A stretch of 64,000 nt of DNA from Plotosus lineatus (GCA_024760905.1 CM045734.1:42472564-42536563); one strand, 5' to 3'. Shown: positions 47,994-59,124, counted from the stretch's first letter. The notes: generated from the letters alone by a model not told the origin. A program made the numbers and translations.

Positions 47994-50900
47994 GGTTCAG
48001 GAAGGGCATCCGACGTAAAACCAATGCCAATTATTTATGATGCAAATCAAAAGTATTACCTCCATACCGGATCGGTCGAGGCCCGGGTTAGCAACGACCG
48101 CCATCAGTGCTGTCAATCAACAGGGTGCTGATGGAAATTGGACTACTGTTGGTCGAAGACGTCGAAGAAGGAGAGGTGGGAGGCGTGTCCGTAGGCAGAG
48201 AGAGAAGAGGAAAAACATGAGTCAAGGACTGAGAGTGGGGACTTTGAATGTTGGAACTATGCACAGAAAAGGTAGAGAGCTAGTTGACATGATGCAGAGG
48301 AGGAAGGTGGACATACTGTGTGTTCAGGAGACCAGGTGGAAAGGTAGCAAAGCTAAAAGCTTAGGAGCAGGGTTTAAGCTATTTTATCACGGTGTGGATG
48401 GGAAGAGAAATGGAGTCGGAGTCATCTTGAAGGAGGGGTTTGTCAGAAATGTTCTAAAAGTGAAAAGAGTGTCAGACAGAGTGATGAGTCTCAAGTTAGA
48501 AATTGAAGGTGTAATGCTCAATGTTGTTAGTGCTTATGCCCCATAGGCAGGATGTGAGCTAGAAGAGAAGGAGAGATTCTGGAGTGACTTAGATGAAGTG
48601 ATGCAGAGTACCACCAGAGGTGAAAGAGTGTTCATTGGTGCAGACTTCAATGGACATGTTGGTGCAGTCAACAGAGGGGACGAGGAAGTGATGGGCAGGT
48701 TTGGTATCCAGGACAGGAACGCAGAAGGACAGATGTTGATAGATTTTGCAAAAAGGATGGAAATGACTGTGGTGAATACTTTCTTTGAGAAGAAACAGGA
48801 GCATAGGGTGACTTATAAAAGCGGAGGTAGGAGCACACAGGTAGACTACATCTTGTGTAGGCGATGTAATTTGAAGGAAGTCAGTGACTGCAAAGTCATC
48901 GTGGGTGAGAGTGTTGCCAAACAGCATAGGATGGTGGTGTGCAGGATGACTCTGATGGTGAGAAAGGTGAAAAAGGCAAAGGCAGAACAGAAGACAAAGT
49001 GGTGGAAGCTGAAAAAGGAAGAGTGTCGTGTTATCTTCAAGGAGGAGTTGAAACAGGCTTTGGGTGGCCAGGAAGTGCTTCCAAATGACTGGACAACCAC
49101 AGCAAATGTGATCAGGGACACAGGTAGGAGAGTACTTGGTGTGTCCTCTGGAAGGAAAGTAGATAAGGAGACTTGGTGGTGGAATGAGGACGTGCAGGAG
49201 TGTGTACAAAGGAAGAGGTTAGCCAAGAAGAAGTGGGACATTGAGAGGACCGAAGAGAGTAAACAGGAGTACAGGGAGACACAGCATAAGGCGAAAGTAG
49301 CAGTGGCTAAGGCCAAACAGAGGGTGTATGATGACTTGTATGATAGGTTGGATAGTAAAGAGGGAGAAAATGATCTATACAGGTTGGCACAGCAGAGAAA
49401 TAGAGATGGGAAGGACGTGCAGCAAGTTAGATTGATAAAGGACAAAGAGGGAACTGTATTAACTAATGACAGAAGTGTGCTGGGAAGATGGAAAGAGTAC
49501 TTTGAAGAGCTGATGAATGAGGCAAATGAGAGAGAAAAAAGAGTAGAAGAGGCAACCATTGAGGAGCAGGATGTAGCAAAGATCAGTAAGGGTGAAGTGA
49601 GAAGGGCATTGAAGAGGATGAAGAATGGAAAGGCAGTTGGTCCTGATGATATACCTGTGGAGGTATGGAAGTGTCTAGGAGAGGTAGCAGTAGATTTTCT
49701 GACAAGAACATTCAACAAGGTACTAGAGAGTGAGCAGATGCCGGAGGAGGGGAGGAGAAGTGTGCTGGTGCCCATTTTTAAGAACAAGGGAGACGTGCAC
49801 AGTTGCAGCAACTACAGAGGGATAAAGTTGATGAGCCATACGATGAAGTTATGGGAAAGAATAGTGGAAGCTAGACTAAGGGCAGAGGTCAGCATTTGTG
49901 AACAACAGTTTGGTTTCATGCCAAGAAAGAGCACCACAGATGCAATGTTTGCCTTGAGGATGTTAATAGAGAAGTACAGAGAAGGTCAGAGGGAGCTACA
50001 TTGTGCCTTTGTGGATCTGGAAAAAGCATATGACAGGGTGCCAAGAGAAGAACTGTGGTATTGCATGAGGAAGTCTGGAGTGGCAGAGAAGTATGTTAGA
50101 GTGATGCAGGACATGTATGAGAGATGTAAGACAGCGGTGAGGTGTGCTGTCGGTGTGACCGAGGAATTCAAGGTGGAGGTGGGACTGCATCAAGGGTCAG
50201 CTCTGAGCCCCTTCTTGTTTGCTATGGTGATGGACAGGCTGACAGACGAGGTGAGACAAGAATCTCCATGGACTATGATGTTTGCAGATGACATCGTGAT
50301 CTGTAGTGAGAGCAGAGAACAAGTGCAGGAAAATCTAAAGAGGTGGAGGTATGCCCTGGAAAGGAGAGGAATGAAGGTTAGCCTCAGAAAATCAGAATAC
50401 ATATGTGTGAATGAGAGGGACCCAGGAGGAACGGTGATGTTACAGGGAGCAGAGTTAACGAAGGTGGAGGATTTTAAGTACTTAGGCTCAACAATCCAGA
50501 GCAATGGAGAGTGTGGAAAAGAGATGAAGAAGCGTGTGCAGGCAGGCTGGAATGGTTGGAATCCGGTGTGATGTGCGATAGGAGAGTGTCAGCAAGAATG
50601 AAGGGAAAAGTGTACAAGATGGTGGTGAGGCCAGCGATGTTGTATGGCTTAGAAACAGTGGCGCTGAGGAAAAGGCAGGAGGCAGAGCTGGAGGTAGCGG
50701 AGATGAAAATGTTGAGGTTCTCCCTGGGAGTAACGAGGATGGATAGGATCAGAAATGAGTATATCAGAGGGACAGCCCACGTAAGATGTTTTGGAGACAA
50801 AGTCAGAGAGGCTAGATGTAGATGGTTTGGACATGTACAGAGGAGGGATAGTGAGTATATTGGCAGTAGGATGCTGAGGTTGGAACTACCAGGCAGAAGG

Positions 50901-51068
50901 CCTCGAGGAAGACCGAAGAAGAGATTTATGGATGTGGTGAAGGAAGACATGAAGGTCGTTGGAGTCAGAAAAGAAGGTGCGGAGGACAGGGTGAGGTGGA
51001 GGCGGATGATTTGCTGTGGCGACCCCTGAAGGGAGCAGCCGAAAGTAAAAGAAGAAGAAGAAGAAGAA
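47991..51068 (+). mobile_element. RTE-clade LINE, essentially full length
   Basis: About 3.08 kb, close to the usual 3.2 kb of RTE elements. The 5' end is GAGGGTTCAGGAAGGGCATC, the block reused in SINE-A1. A single long ORF (endonuclease plus RT) runs from about 48037 to 51029, then a 3' UTR of only about 25 bp and (GAA)n. There is no separate ORF1 and no long 3' UTR, as is usual for RTE. Only two disabling changes are seen, so an active relative may well exist elsewhere in this genome. Confidence 0.95.
48037..51029 (+). pseudogene. RTE endonuclease-reverse transcriptase ORF, two lesions
   Basis: Codes for the enzyme that nicks target DNA and reverse-transcribes the LINE RNA. The first ATG is at 48037; a Lys/Arg-rich stretch precedes the endonuclease. 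APE-type endonuclease signs: LNVGT, CVQETRWKG (catalytic Glu), NVVSAYAP, FIGADFNGH (48637-48657), STQVDYIL, KQHRMVVCRM (catalytic His). RT signs: GPDDIPVEVWK, SNYRGIKLMS, FVDLEKAYDRV (about 50008), LHQGSALSPFLFAM, MMFADDIVI (50275-50298). C-terminus: RRDSEYIGSRML and CCGDP-stop at 51027-51029. Lesion 1: in-frame TAG at 48544-48546 after AYAP, where CAG would be one transition away. Lesion 2: a 7-bp deletion near 50559 (compare the 45-kb copy), moving the end into another frame (50571 stop). Identification is secure; exact start is not. Confidence 0.95.
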
Positions 51069-51745
51069 TATATATTGAGTGATATCACAAAGGAATATGG
51101 CTGAAACCTGTCTACCATCAGTACGATATTGAAGCAGAAGGAGGCCTTAAATGGTCAAGATGGCACTTCCTAGAGGGCGATGTTGCGGAGTTCTCAGAGT
51201 CAAATTTCTTCTTTGTTTATTTTAAATGTCGTTTTTGTTTGTTTGCTTTTTTGCACTATGCTCATCTATGACCATGCAACCCTACTACAGCTATGAGAGC
51301 ACAGTCTTTGGACATTTAGAACTGAGCACGCTCATCTCCTATCCTGAGCTAATATGCTCTGGTAGCTCAATGCTAGCCACACCCCGGATAACAATAAACC
51401 CAGGCAAAGATGCAGCAGGCGAGGAGGGGCTGAACAACATCTCCGGAGCTTGGTTTGCAGTTGAAGGTTAGCACTTCCTGTCATACTGCTTGAAAAAGGT
51501 ATACTTTTATAATTTTTTAAAGTTTTTAGGGGCTCATGCTGGAGGCCTTGAAATGAAACAGGCCTTTTACATGGAAAATGCACCTCAAGGTGAGGTATCA
51601 CTGTAGTTATATTTGAGATAAATTATTAATTCAGTATTGTATTTCTATGCCACCAATGTTGTTACAGACCGTCTATAAAATTGCTGAATCTAGAGTTTAC
51701 CAAATAGCCAAATCATGTATGAAAGTAAACTTTTTATTTAATTTC

Positions 51746-51999
51746 CTCATTCATTTTTGAACCAATTAATTCTAATTAGGGTCGCAGGGAGGTTGGTTGG
51801 TGCCCATCTCGGCCAATTTTGGGTGAGGGCAGAGTACATACTGGACAGCTTCATGCCATAGACAGTGAGAGACATGGCTGGCCTTTGATAACCCAGTTAG
51901 CTGCACTGGGGGGACAGTGACAACCTTGAGGAGAGTGGGACTCGAAACCCCAACCCCAAGATCAGCAATCCAGTACTTACCACCAGGCCACCACTGCCC
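51746..51999 (-). mobile_element. SINE-A2 (SINE-B-type tail), internally deleted
   Basis: Minus-strand tail (complement of AATTCTAATTAGGGTCGCAG and GGGTGAGGGCAGAGTACA) joins directly to the centre (complement of CCATAGACAGTGAGAGACAT) and head. The part between the A2 tail start and the centre is missing. Confidence 0.83.
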
Positions 52000-52014
52000 T
52001 TACATATATATATA

Positions 52015-52145
52015 GACACTCCCCGACTTACTTATATATTGAATTGAACTGAGAAGAAGGAGGGGCACGTTCAGTCTGTCATTTCTAAACAATGGACGTC
52101 ATCACGTCAGTGTACTACGTAGAGTTTTTTTTAGCTTTATTCAAA
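52015..52145 (+). mobile_element. Deletion copy of the CTCCCCGACTTAC element
   Basis: Begins GACACTCCCCGACTTACTT next to TATA and continues with GAACTGAGAAGAAGGAGGGG and CGTTCAGTCTGTC, matching the minus strand of 3880-3965. The ~1 kb interior of the first copy is absent. Confidence 0.6.
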
Positions 52146-52329
52146 ATACAGAACTAATTGCATTAATTTCCTCATCTGGATGATCACCCTATGTGCTTGA
52201 TCCAATAACTACATGTTTCTTTAAACAAATACTATCAGGAGTGATGAACTAATTAATAAATTTAATAAGCTCTTCTCTAAGCACTGGTTATGTATTTAAA
52301 TCCTTTACACAACAGCTATCAAACCTATG

Positions 52330-53513
52330 ATTAAAAAACCTGATCTCGACCCATATCACATGTCCAAGTATAGACCAATATCAAACCTCCCTTTTAGCTC
52401 TAAGATCTTTGAAAAAGCTGTTTTGCAGCAGTTATGTTTATATCCTTGTAGGAATAACATTTACAAAATATATCAGTCAGGATTTAGGCTTCATCATCGG
52501 ACAGAGATAGCACTCATTAAGGTGGTCAATGACCTACTGGCAGTCTCTGACCACAGCTGTTTCTCCCTGTTGACCTTAGTGCAGTCTTTGATAGTATTGT
52601 TCATGTGATTCTCCATGACAGATTAGAACATTTTGTAAGAGTTAAGGGAACAGCCCTCTCCTGGTTTAAATATTATTTAACTGACAATTATCAGTTTGTA
52701 GATATACATGATAATTTCTCTGTATGTTCTAATGTTAAGTTTGGTATTCCTCAAGGTTCTGTCCTAGGCCTGTTGCTTTTCTCTCTATGCATGCTCCCTT
52801 TGGGATATATCATTTGTGATTATGATAATAGCTTTCATTGTTATGCGGGTGATGCACATTTATATATTTCAGCAAAGCCAGATGAAAGACAGTAGCTTAA
52901 TAAAGTTGAAAAAATGTGTAAAGGACATTAGACACTGGATGCTTACTAACATCCTCTATTAAACTTTGATAAAAACAGAAGTACTTGTACTTGAATCACA
53001 GGCAGCTAGAAGTAAGGTTTCGGATTATGTAATAAGTTTAGATAATGTTTCAGTCTCATCATGTCTAGCAGTAAAAGACCTTGGAGTGATTATTGATGCT
53101 GGTCTTTCATTTGAAGCTCATGTAGGTAATATTATTATAGCAATCTAAAATATTCTCAGGAATAATGCTAAAATAAGAAATATGATGTCACTGCATGATG
53201 AAAACGTGTTTATGCATTTGTTACTTAAGGATTGGATTATTTTAAGGCATTACTGTTTGCATGTTATAGTAGGTACATTAACAGGCGGCAGTTGGCCCAC
53301 AATGCAGCAGCAAGAGTCCTTACTAAACACAAGCATATCACCCTGATCTTATATACACTGAACTGGCTTCCACTTGAATTTGGAATCAAATATAAAATGT
53401 TGCTTTTAACCTGTAAAGCACTTAATGGTCTCGATTCACATTATTTTAGCAAACTTCTTGTCGTTTATGAGCAGGCCCCCTTAGATAAAAAGGTGCAGGA
53501 TGCTTATTGATGC
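52330..53513 (+). pseudogene. L2-type reverse transcriptase remnant
   Basis: Broken into four open pieces (52330-52608, 52605-52895, 52966-53148, 53232-53510). Motifs: KKPDLDPYHMSKYRPISNLP, YQSGFRLHHRTEIALIKVVN, FGIPQGSVLGLLLFSL, YAGDAHLYISAKPDE, VKDLGVIIDAGLSFEAHV, HNAAARVLTKHKHIT, LNWLPLEFGIKYKMLLLTCK. The catalytic YADD is YAGD at 52842-52853, so the active site is lost. Frameshift near 52605 removes the first catalytic Asp block. Confidence 0.9.
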
Positions 53514-53948
53514 CCTGAATAATAAAGACTACTGCGGCGGGTGGATCTTTCTTTTACAAAGCTCCACAGTTATGGCATAACCTCCCAGCTATTTTTTTGG
53601 ACTCAGACACAGTCTCTGTTTTTAAGATGAGGCTGAAAATGTACTTGTTTATTGGTGCATTTTGTAAATAACCTTTTATTAGCTAAAGAAGCAGATCTGG
53701 CATAAAAAGTCTCAGGCATAAAGAGATCTAGTAAACTGTGATATTGGGATTCTGCCACTCCCCAACTCTACATTGCTGACCCAGGTACATTGGCAGTGGG
53801 GTGGCTGATTGCCCAAAATCACACGGTGTCCTTATGCCTGCATTCCTTATAGTTGTCTCTCTTAGCCATGATGCCGGCAACCTGCATGCACTCAGTAATA
53901 ATAAAGTCTTCTGTTTCCATTACACCATTATGAGTATACTTTACAACG

Positions 53949-53993
<45 letters not shown>

Positions 53994-54010
53994 TGTGTAT
54001 GTGTCTGTGT

Positions 54011-54073
<63 letters not shown>
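53949..54073. repeat. (TG)n microsatellite, interrupted
   Basis: About 60 TG units with TATG and TCTG interruptions, inside the L2 3' UTR. Confidence 0.95.
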
Positions 54074-54075
<2 letters not shown>

Positions 54076-54721
54076 TTGAGGTACACATTCCTCTTCTGGG
54101 ATGCCTGTGATCCTGATACTTTTGCCTTCTGAGTCCTGTGGTCTGTCCTGGTGTGCTGATGCTGGCTGGAGTTCTCATCATGGAAGCCCCTCCCTCACTT
54201 AGATGTGCACTGACAGGCTGTGAAGATGACTTTTCACTGCTGGACATATAAAATCTTTTCCCACAATTATTTCAGGCTTAGAGTTGTTGCATGATCAACC
54301 GGACTTCATTTTGGACCGTAATGAAGTTTCTCATATGTTTTGTATCTGTATGGTTTCACCCAAATGAGGATGGGTTTCCCGTTTAGGACTGGTTCCTCTC
54401 AAGGTTTCTTCCTCGCATCAACTGAGGGAGTTTTTCCTTGGTAACACTGCTGCGTGCTGGCTGGTTAGGAATGTCTAAGGGTTGTACAAAATGTTTAAAC
54501 TCTTTTGTACTTTGTAAATTTCTACTTTTACTGTGTAAAGCTGCTTTGGTTCAATGTCAATTGTAAAAGGCGCTACACAAAAAACAGTGAACTGAATTGA
54601 ATTAATTCTCATAAATGATTGTGTTTGGCTAACAATGTTGTAAGAAAATAACAAAAATGGTTCATGAAGTTTTCACAAACAAAACTGACTGGTATTATTT
54701 CTTTGTATTAATCTGGTAATT

Positions 54722-54800
54722 GGCCCAGCACAGTAGCGCAGTGGTTAGCACATCTGCCTCACAGCAAGAATGCCTGGGTTCAGTTATCAGACTTGGGCAT
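54722..54800 (+). mobile_element. SINE-B head fragment
   Basis: GCACAGTAGCGCAGTGGTTA with a perfect A box (TAGCGCAGTGG), then TGCCTCACAGCAAGAATGCC and a B-box-like GGTTCAGTTAT. The body is lost after about 80 bp. Confidence 0.75.
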
Positions 54801-55549
54801 CATGCGGACAAGAATATCATTGGTGAACAATGCTTAGTGATGCCTAGCTGCCAGTCAAGTGGTGCTATTCTTACATTTGATCAATTTATGACCAGTACGT
54901 TTGCACCCATTGACCACAACATGTCAGAAACAAATGCTAAAAGAATTCAAAGACAAATACTTACAAAATTACATATAAAATAACAGTGTTCATAAAACAT
55001 ATGCAGTGCATGCAGATAATCTAGGCTAAGGACATGTAAACAGAGTACGTACTCAGAAACTTGAGGCAGTGTGTAGGTGGTCAAATCTGGTGGGACCAAT
55101 AAACTAACAGCCTATCAGGCCTCCAGAGAAACATCATTTCTGCAGGAATGAACATTACAAAGAACTCAAAAACAAAGAATATCTCAGTGTTGCCACAACA
55201 ACAATCCAGTACTCTTCCTGTCCATCTTCTGCACTCATTTCAGACACAAAAATTCATGAATACCTTTAAAATATTAATGATATAATCACACCGTTGCCCT
55301 TTTTGAAGGTTACAATCAAGTCAGATTATACACTTCATTGGGTAAGTTAAGCAGCAAACATTATATGTAATATAATGAATGTATAATTACAATAATTAGA
55401 TATTTAATTTGACAGATGCTTGATGTGAGGCAATTCGTCACAGTACATTCCTGAATACCGGAAAATATTAAGGGTTTAAAATTATTACGTTTTGTTTTTT
55501 AAACAGCTGGTTCAGAAAACATACTAAATGCCCTGTGAGAAATATACAC
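54801..55549. other. Unannotated AT-rich stretch
   Basis: Nothing recognisable. Confidence 0.45.
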
Positions 55550-55866
55550 TCATTCGCCAAATTGCTTAATCATTCTAGAGTGACGGGAGGCAGAAACCTG
55601 TCTTAGCTGACTGGCTAAAGGCGGGGTACAACCTGAACAGCTTGCCAGTTCATCGCAGGGATGCCTATCACACACACACACACACACACGTCCATACCCA
55701 GGGGAAATTTCGAACAGCCAATTAACCTTATATGCATGCATTTGGACTGTGGAAACCCTGTATAAGCATGGACAGAACACGCAAACTCCACACAGAGAGA
55801 TACAGCTTGAACCCAGGATCATCTTGCTTTAAGGCGGACTTTCTAACCATTGCACCATCGTGTCAC
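55550..55866 (-). mobile_element. SINE-B, full length, with internal (CA)n
   Basis: Minus strand: tail (complement of CCAAATTGCTTAATCATTCT), (CA)n at about 55672-55690, body (complement of ATTTGGACTGTGGAAACCC and ACGCAAACTCCACACAGAGA), B box (complement of GAACCCAGG) and head to TGACACGATGGTGCAATGG. Confidence 0.8.
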
Positions 55867-56221
55867 ACTGTGAGGAATATTCGGATAAAAACGTTATACA
55901 ATGTAATATATAATATGCCATACAGCACTGCCATGATAAATAAATAAATAAAGAAAGAAAGAAAGAAATAACAACTCTGGAAAGTGAGAATGACAGTGTT
56001 AGCCTAGATGCTGGACGTATGCTAGGCATCTTTAAGTTTATAGAGTTAGGCAATATTACTTGAGGCTAACAGTAGATTAATTATAGTCGCTCACGGGGCG
56101 TGGGGGGTGGGGGGTGGAATTTTTTTTTGGTTTTTAGGAGGGGCACCACAGAAAATAATTGAGAAATTGAGAAGCACTGAGTTAAGCATACATATCTATA
56201 TGATTATATTACATCAGTGAC
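55867..56221. other. Unannotated stretch
   Basis: GAAA repeats near 55950-55968. AGGGGCACCACAG...GAGAAGCACTGAG near 56139-56182 weakly resembles a hAT terminus. Nothing firm. Confidence 0.35.
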
Positions 56222-56305
56222 CATTTGGGCAGTGGTGGCCTGGTGGTAAAAGGTACTGGATTGCTGATCCTAAGGTTGGGGGTTCGAGTCCCATTCTCCA
56301 ACATA
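56222..56305 (+). mobile_element. SINE-A head only
   Basis: About 80 bp: TGGGCAGTGGTGGCCTGGTG to GGTTCGAGTCCCATTCTCC, then TATGTATGTATATATA. Only the tRNA-like portion is retained, ending at a TA microsatellite. Confidence 0.88.
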
Positions 56306-56344
56306 TGTATGTATATATATATATATATATATATATACTAGCAA

Positions 56345-56500
56345 CTATATCTAAGAGGAAGCTCAGAACTTTAGACTGGCTTCAAGAGCAGTTGAATAAA
56401 TGTGCTTATTTAAAGTAGTGGTGCTACCCAGACTTGTTTTTAAATTCAACTGGAAATGCAATTATTTCAACGAATATTCAGATATCCACAAATATGGGAA
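56345..56500 (+). repeat. Duplicated flank upstream of SINE-A1
   Basis: Copy of 44557-44712 (opposite strand), about 155 bp with scattered differences. It includes ATTCAGATATCCACAAA, which in the 44-kb locus is the target-site duplication of the SINE. Confidence 0.9.
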
Positions 56501-56845
56501 AAGGTGGTGGTCTAGCTGTAAAGGGTGCTGGATCGCTGATCCTACGGTTGGGTGTTCGAGTCCCACTCTCCACAAAGTTGTCACTGTCCTCTCAGTGCAG
56601 CTAAATAGGTTATCAAAGGCCGGCCATGTCTCTCACTGTCTATGGTGAGAGGTTCATGTAAAAGAACCGTTGCTGACTTTCGACAAGAGTAACTGCATAG
56701 CCGTCAGCGTGTTTCTGTCCCTTGCTAAACGGTTGTGTCAGGAAGCTCATCCGACGTAAAAACCTATGCCAAATCAAACATGCGAATCATAGATTGACTG
56801 TGCGACCCCTGAGAAAAAGGGAACAGCTGAAAGGAAAATAAGAAG
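56501..56845 (+). mobile_element. SINE-A1 (RTE tail) attached to transduced-looking flank
   Basis: Head GGTGGTGGTCTAGCTGTAAA with B box GTTCGAGTCC, full centre and RTE tail ending GAAAGGAAAATAAGAAG. Unlike at 44 kb, no copy of ATTCAGATATCC follows the tail. The head here is complete, while the 44-kb copy has lost part of it. Confidence 0.9.
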
Positions 56846-57234
56846 TTTATGTTAGCAAGATATTAACCAATAGTTGCTGTCTAATCTTAATACAAATTGA
56901 AATAGTATTTATTTGCCAGCTACTATGAGCCACATGTTATTTATTAACAATGATTTGTATAAAACTTGTAAATTATGTTTGGTAATCCATACGAACTTAA
57001 AGTATTCAGAGATGTTTAATAGTACAAATTGAGGTTCACACACCATATGCTTACTGTAATCTCGTCACAGTGGCATTTTATGCAATAAACCTCAGAATAA
57101 TGTTAACCTGTTTAACTAAAAAAAAATAATAATAAATAAAATAAAAATAAAAATAAAAGCAGGGCGGCGCATTAGAGTACAAGGCAGAAGATAAGGGGTT
57201 TAATCAGCATTTTTTTTTTTTTTAATGTAAGTTG
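56846..57234. other. Unannotated AT-rich stretch
   Basis: A-rich run at 57119-57160. Nothing recognisable. Confidence 0.45.
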
Positions 57235-57960
57235 CTGAAAAAGTCCAGTCTCCAGGTACACATTGAGCTCCCTAGGCCTGGATTGCCAAACGTCTGAAAC
57301 AGTTTATGTGGCTGAACTGTATTAAAAACGGAGCTGAAATCTACAAACAGCCTCCTCACCTAGGAGTTGTTGCTGTCCAGGTGTGGAAGGGCTGTGTGGA
57401 AGGCAGTGTTGATGGCATCCTCTGTTGACTGTTTGCTCTGTATGTAAACTGATGTGGATTGAGATCAACAGGAATGGCAGCCTTGATGTGAGACAAGACG
57501 AGTCTCTCGAATCATTTGGTGATAATAGGGTTAGAAGGTAGTCTAGACAGCTTGCTGTGCTCTTCATAGGCACTGGAATGATGATGGCTGTTTTGAAGCA
57601 TGTGAGAACCATACATTGCAGTAGCGAGAGGTTAAATATGGTGGTGGAAACTCCCACTAGTTGATCTGCACATTTTTAAAGTACCCCTCCTGTTACTTCG
57701 GATCAGTAGCTTTCCTCGAGTTGACTCCCTGCAGGGTGGCTCCAATCTGGTGATGTCGCAGCTGGATGGGGTCATTGTCCCTCGCTGAAAGAACTTTTCT
57801 GTTGTTTTGGTCAAAGTGAGTGAAAAACTGGTTCAGAGTGTCCAGTAGGCTGTTGTCTGATTAATTTGCTGACGTGTTCATGTCCTTGTTGCCTGTGAGT
57901 GCCTTGATCCCCTCCCACATATTCTCAGTGCTGTTTTCATCAACGTGCTCCTCGATGAGA
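57235..57960 (-). pseudogene. Rex1-like (CR1 clade) LINE RT remnant
   Basis: On the minus strand, pieces read from 57960: TENMWEGIKAL, LNQFFTHFDQ, TTIFNLSLLQCMVLTCFKTA followed by IIIPVPMKS, FERLVLSHIKAA, VDLNPHQF, STEDAINTAFHTALPHLD and RLFVDFSSVFNTVQPHKL. The spacing and wording (IIPVPK, RLVLSHI, FVDFSSAFNT) fit Rex1/Babar-type fish LINEs. Several stops and frameshifts; the FADD-type block is not present because the element ends (or is truncated) near 57235. Confidence 0.78.
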
Positions 57961-59124
57961 TGTTTATATTGTTATAGAAAGTATTACAGTTGGTATTCTA
58001 TAGGCTATCTCTTCCTTCACAGACTCTGGTGGGTGAACAGTAGACATAGTAGTATTGACTCAACAGTTGAATACATACCTAACAATGTATTAAAACATCC
58101 TTTTATTTGTTATTTGCATGCCCAGTGCCTACAGTGGATAGAGCAACATGTACACATTCCATTTATAGTAAATAATTTAAAATCATTAAAAGTGATCCAT
58201 AATTTTCATCAGACGGCGATGATATGGTGTCTATCTATTCCAGTGAGCCACATGATTTTTCTTAAAAAAAATGTTAATCAATATACACTGAAAAATTTAT
58301 TCAGATCACCACACCAGACGTGATTTAGATTCAGATCATGACAACATGCAGCACAGAGCCGCTATGGTTGTGATGCTATATCATTTTTCTAGTACAAGCA
58401 GTGCAGACATGGCAAAAAGTTGCAAGCCTGTGTGAGCCTGAAAACAGTAACTAGAAACGTGTCACCAAGTAAAACGAGACTCGTATCTGAGAATGCTTTG
58501 AGCTCATACATTAAAAGAATTGTACAGACATGTTCCAATGCCATCTGGGAAAGGGGAGGAAACCGGATTAATGTTTGTAGTGAATTAATGCAGTGTCTTT
58601 AATTTAGTTTTGCAGAGCATTTTCCTTCGCCTTGAGCAATTCAAAATGCAATGAGAGTGGATGCAAGCTACGTCTAATAAGAGGTAAGAAATGAGAAATT
58701 ATAAAGGAACTAAAATAAAAAAGAAATAATGCTTCTGGTTTTGCACCTTACTGGTGCCATTTATCATTGCCGTCCAGCTGTAAGCACAGCAACAAGTCTT
58801 TACAAAAACAGAACTGGCAGAAGAAAATATGATTAATTATCTAATGTGTGTTCACATGCAAAACCTACACCTGACTGATGAAAACAAAGACACTGAACCA
58901 AGAAAATGCAATATGCCTTAGCCTGAAGGCTGACACACTGACTGGAGCAATCATCTTTAAAAAGTGAGGCCACAGGTCTAGTGCCCCTGCTGGCTGGGTG
59001 CAGTACAATTTGCTATCAAGTTTCAGTAATGTTTCTGTGCCCCCTCTAAATCTTTCCATCAACAGTGTCTAACTTGAACATTCAGGTTATCTATGCTGGT
59101 ATATTCATTTCACTTAAAAGTAGT
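57961..59124. other. Unannotated stretch
   Basis: Nothing recognisable. The open frame 57874-58323 overlaps antisense to the Rex1-like remnant at its start and has no motif. Confidence 0.45.

Larger units (their letters stand above)
47739..51603. mobile_element. Tigger-like DNA element hosting a full RTE LINE
   Basis: TIRs: CAGTGGTACCTCACCTT at 47739-47755 and, inverted, CAGTGATACCTCACCTT ending at 51603 (one mismatch), each next to TA (47737-47738, 51604-51605). Without the LINE and the (AT)n, the host is about 0.7-0.8 kb and non-autonomous. Its right part (51151-51480) is related to the fold-back family at 12.8-14.2 kb (shared AGATGGC, AGAGGGC, CTCAGAGTCAAAT). Confidence 0.82.
52200..54605 (+). 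mobile_element. L2/CR1-clade LINE, degraded
   Basis: RT remnants from about 52330, C-terminal region to about 53650, then a long 3' UTR. It ends with TTTCTTCCTCGCATCAACTG, GTAAAGCTGCTTTGGTTCAA, AAAAGGCGCTACACAAAAAA and GAACTGAATTGAATTAATT, the well-known end of teleost L2-like elements. A (TG)n interrupts the 3' UTR. 5'-truncated, many stops. Confidence 0.88.
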
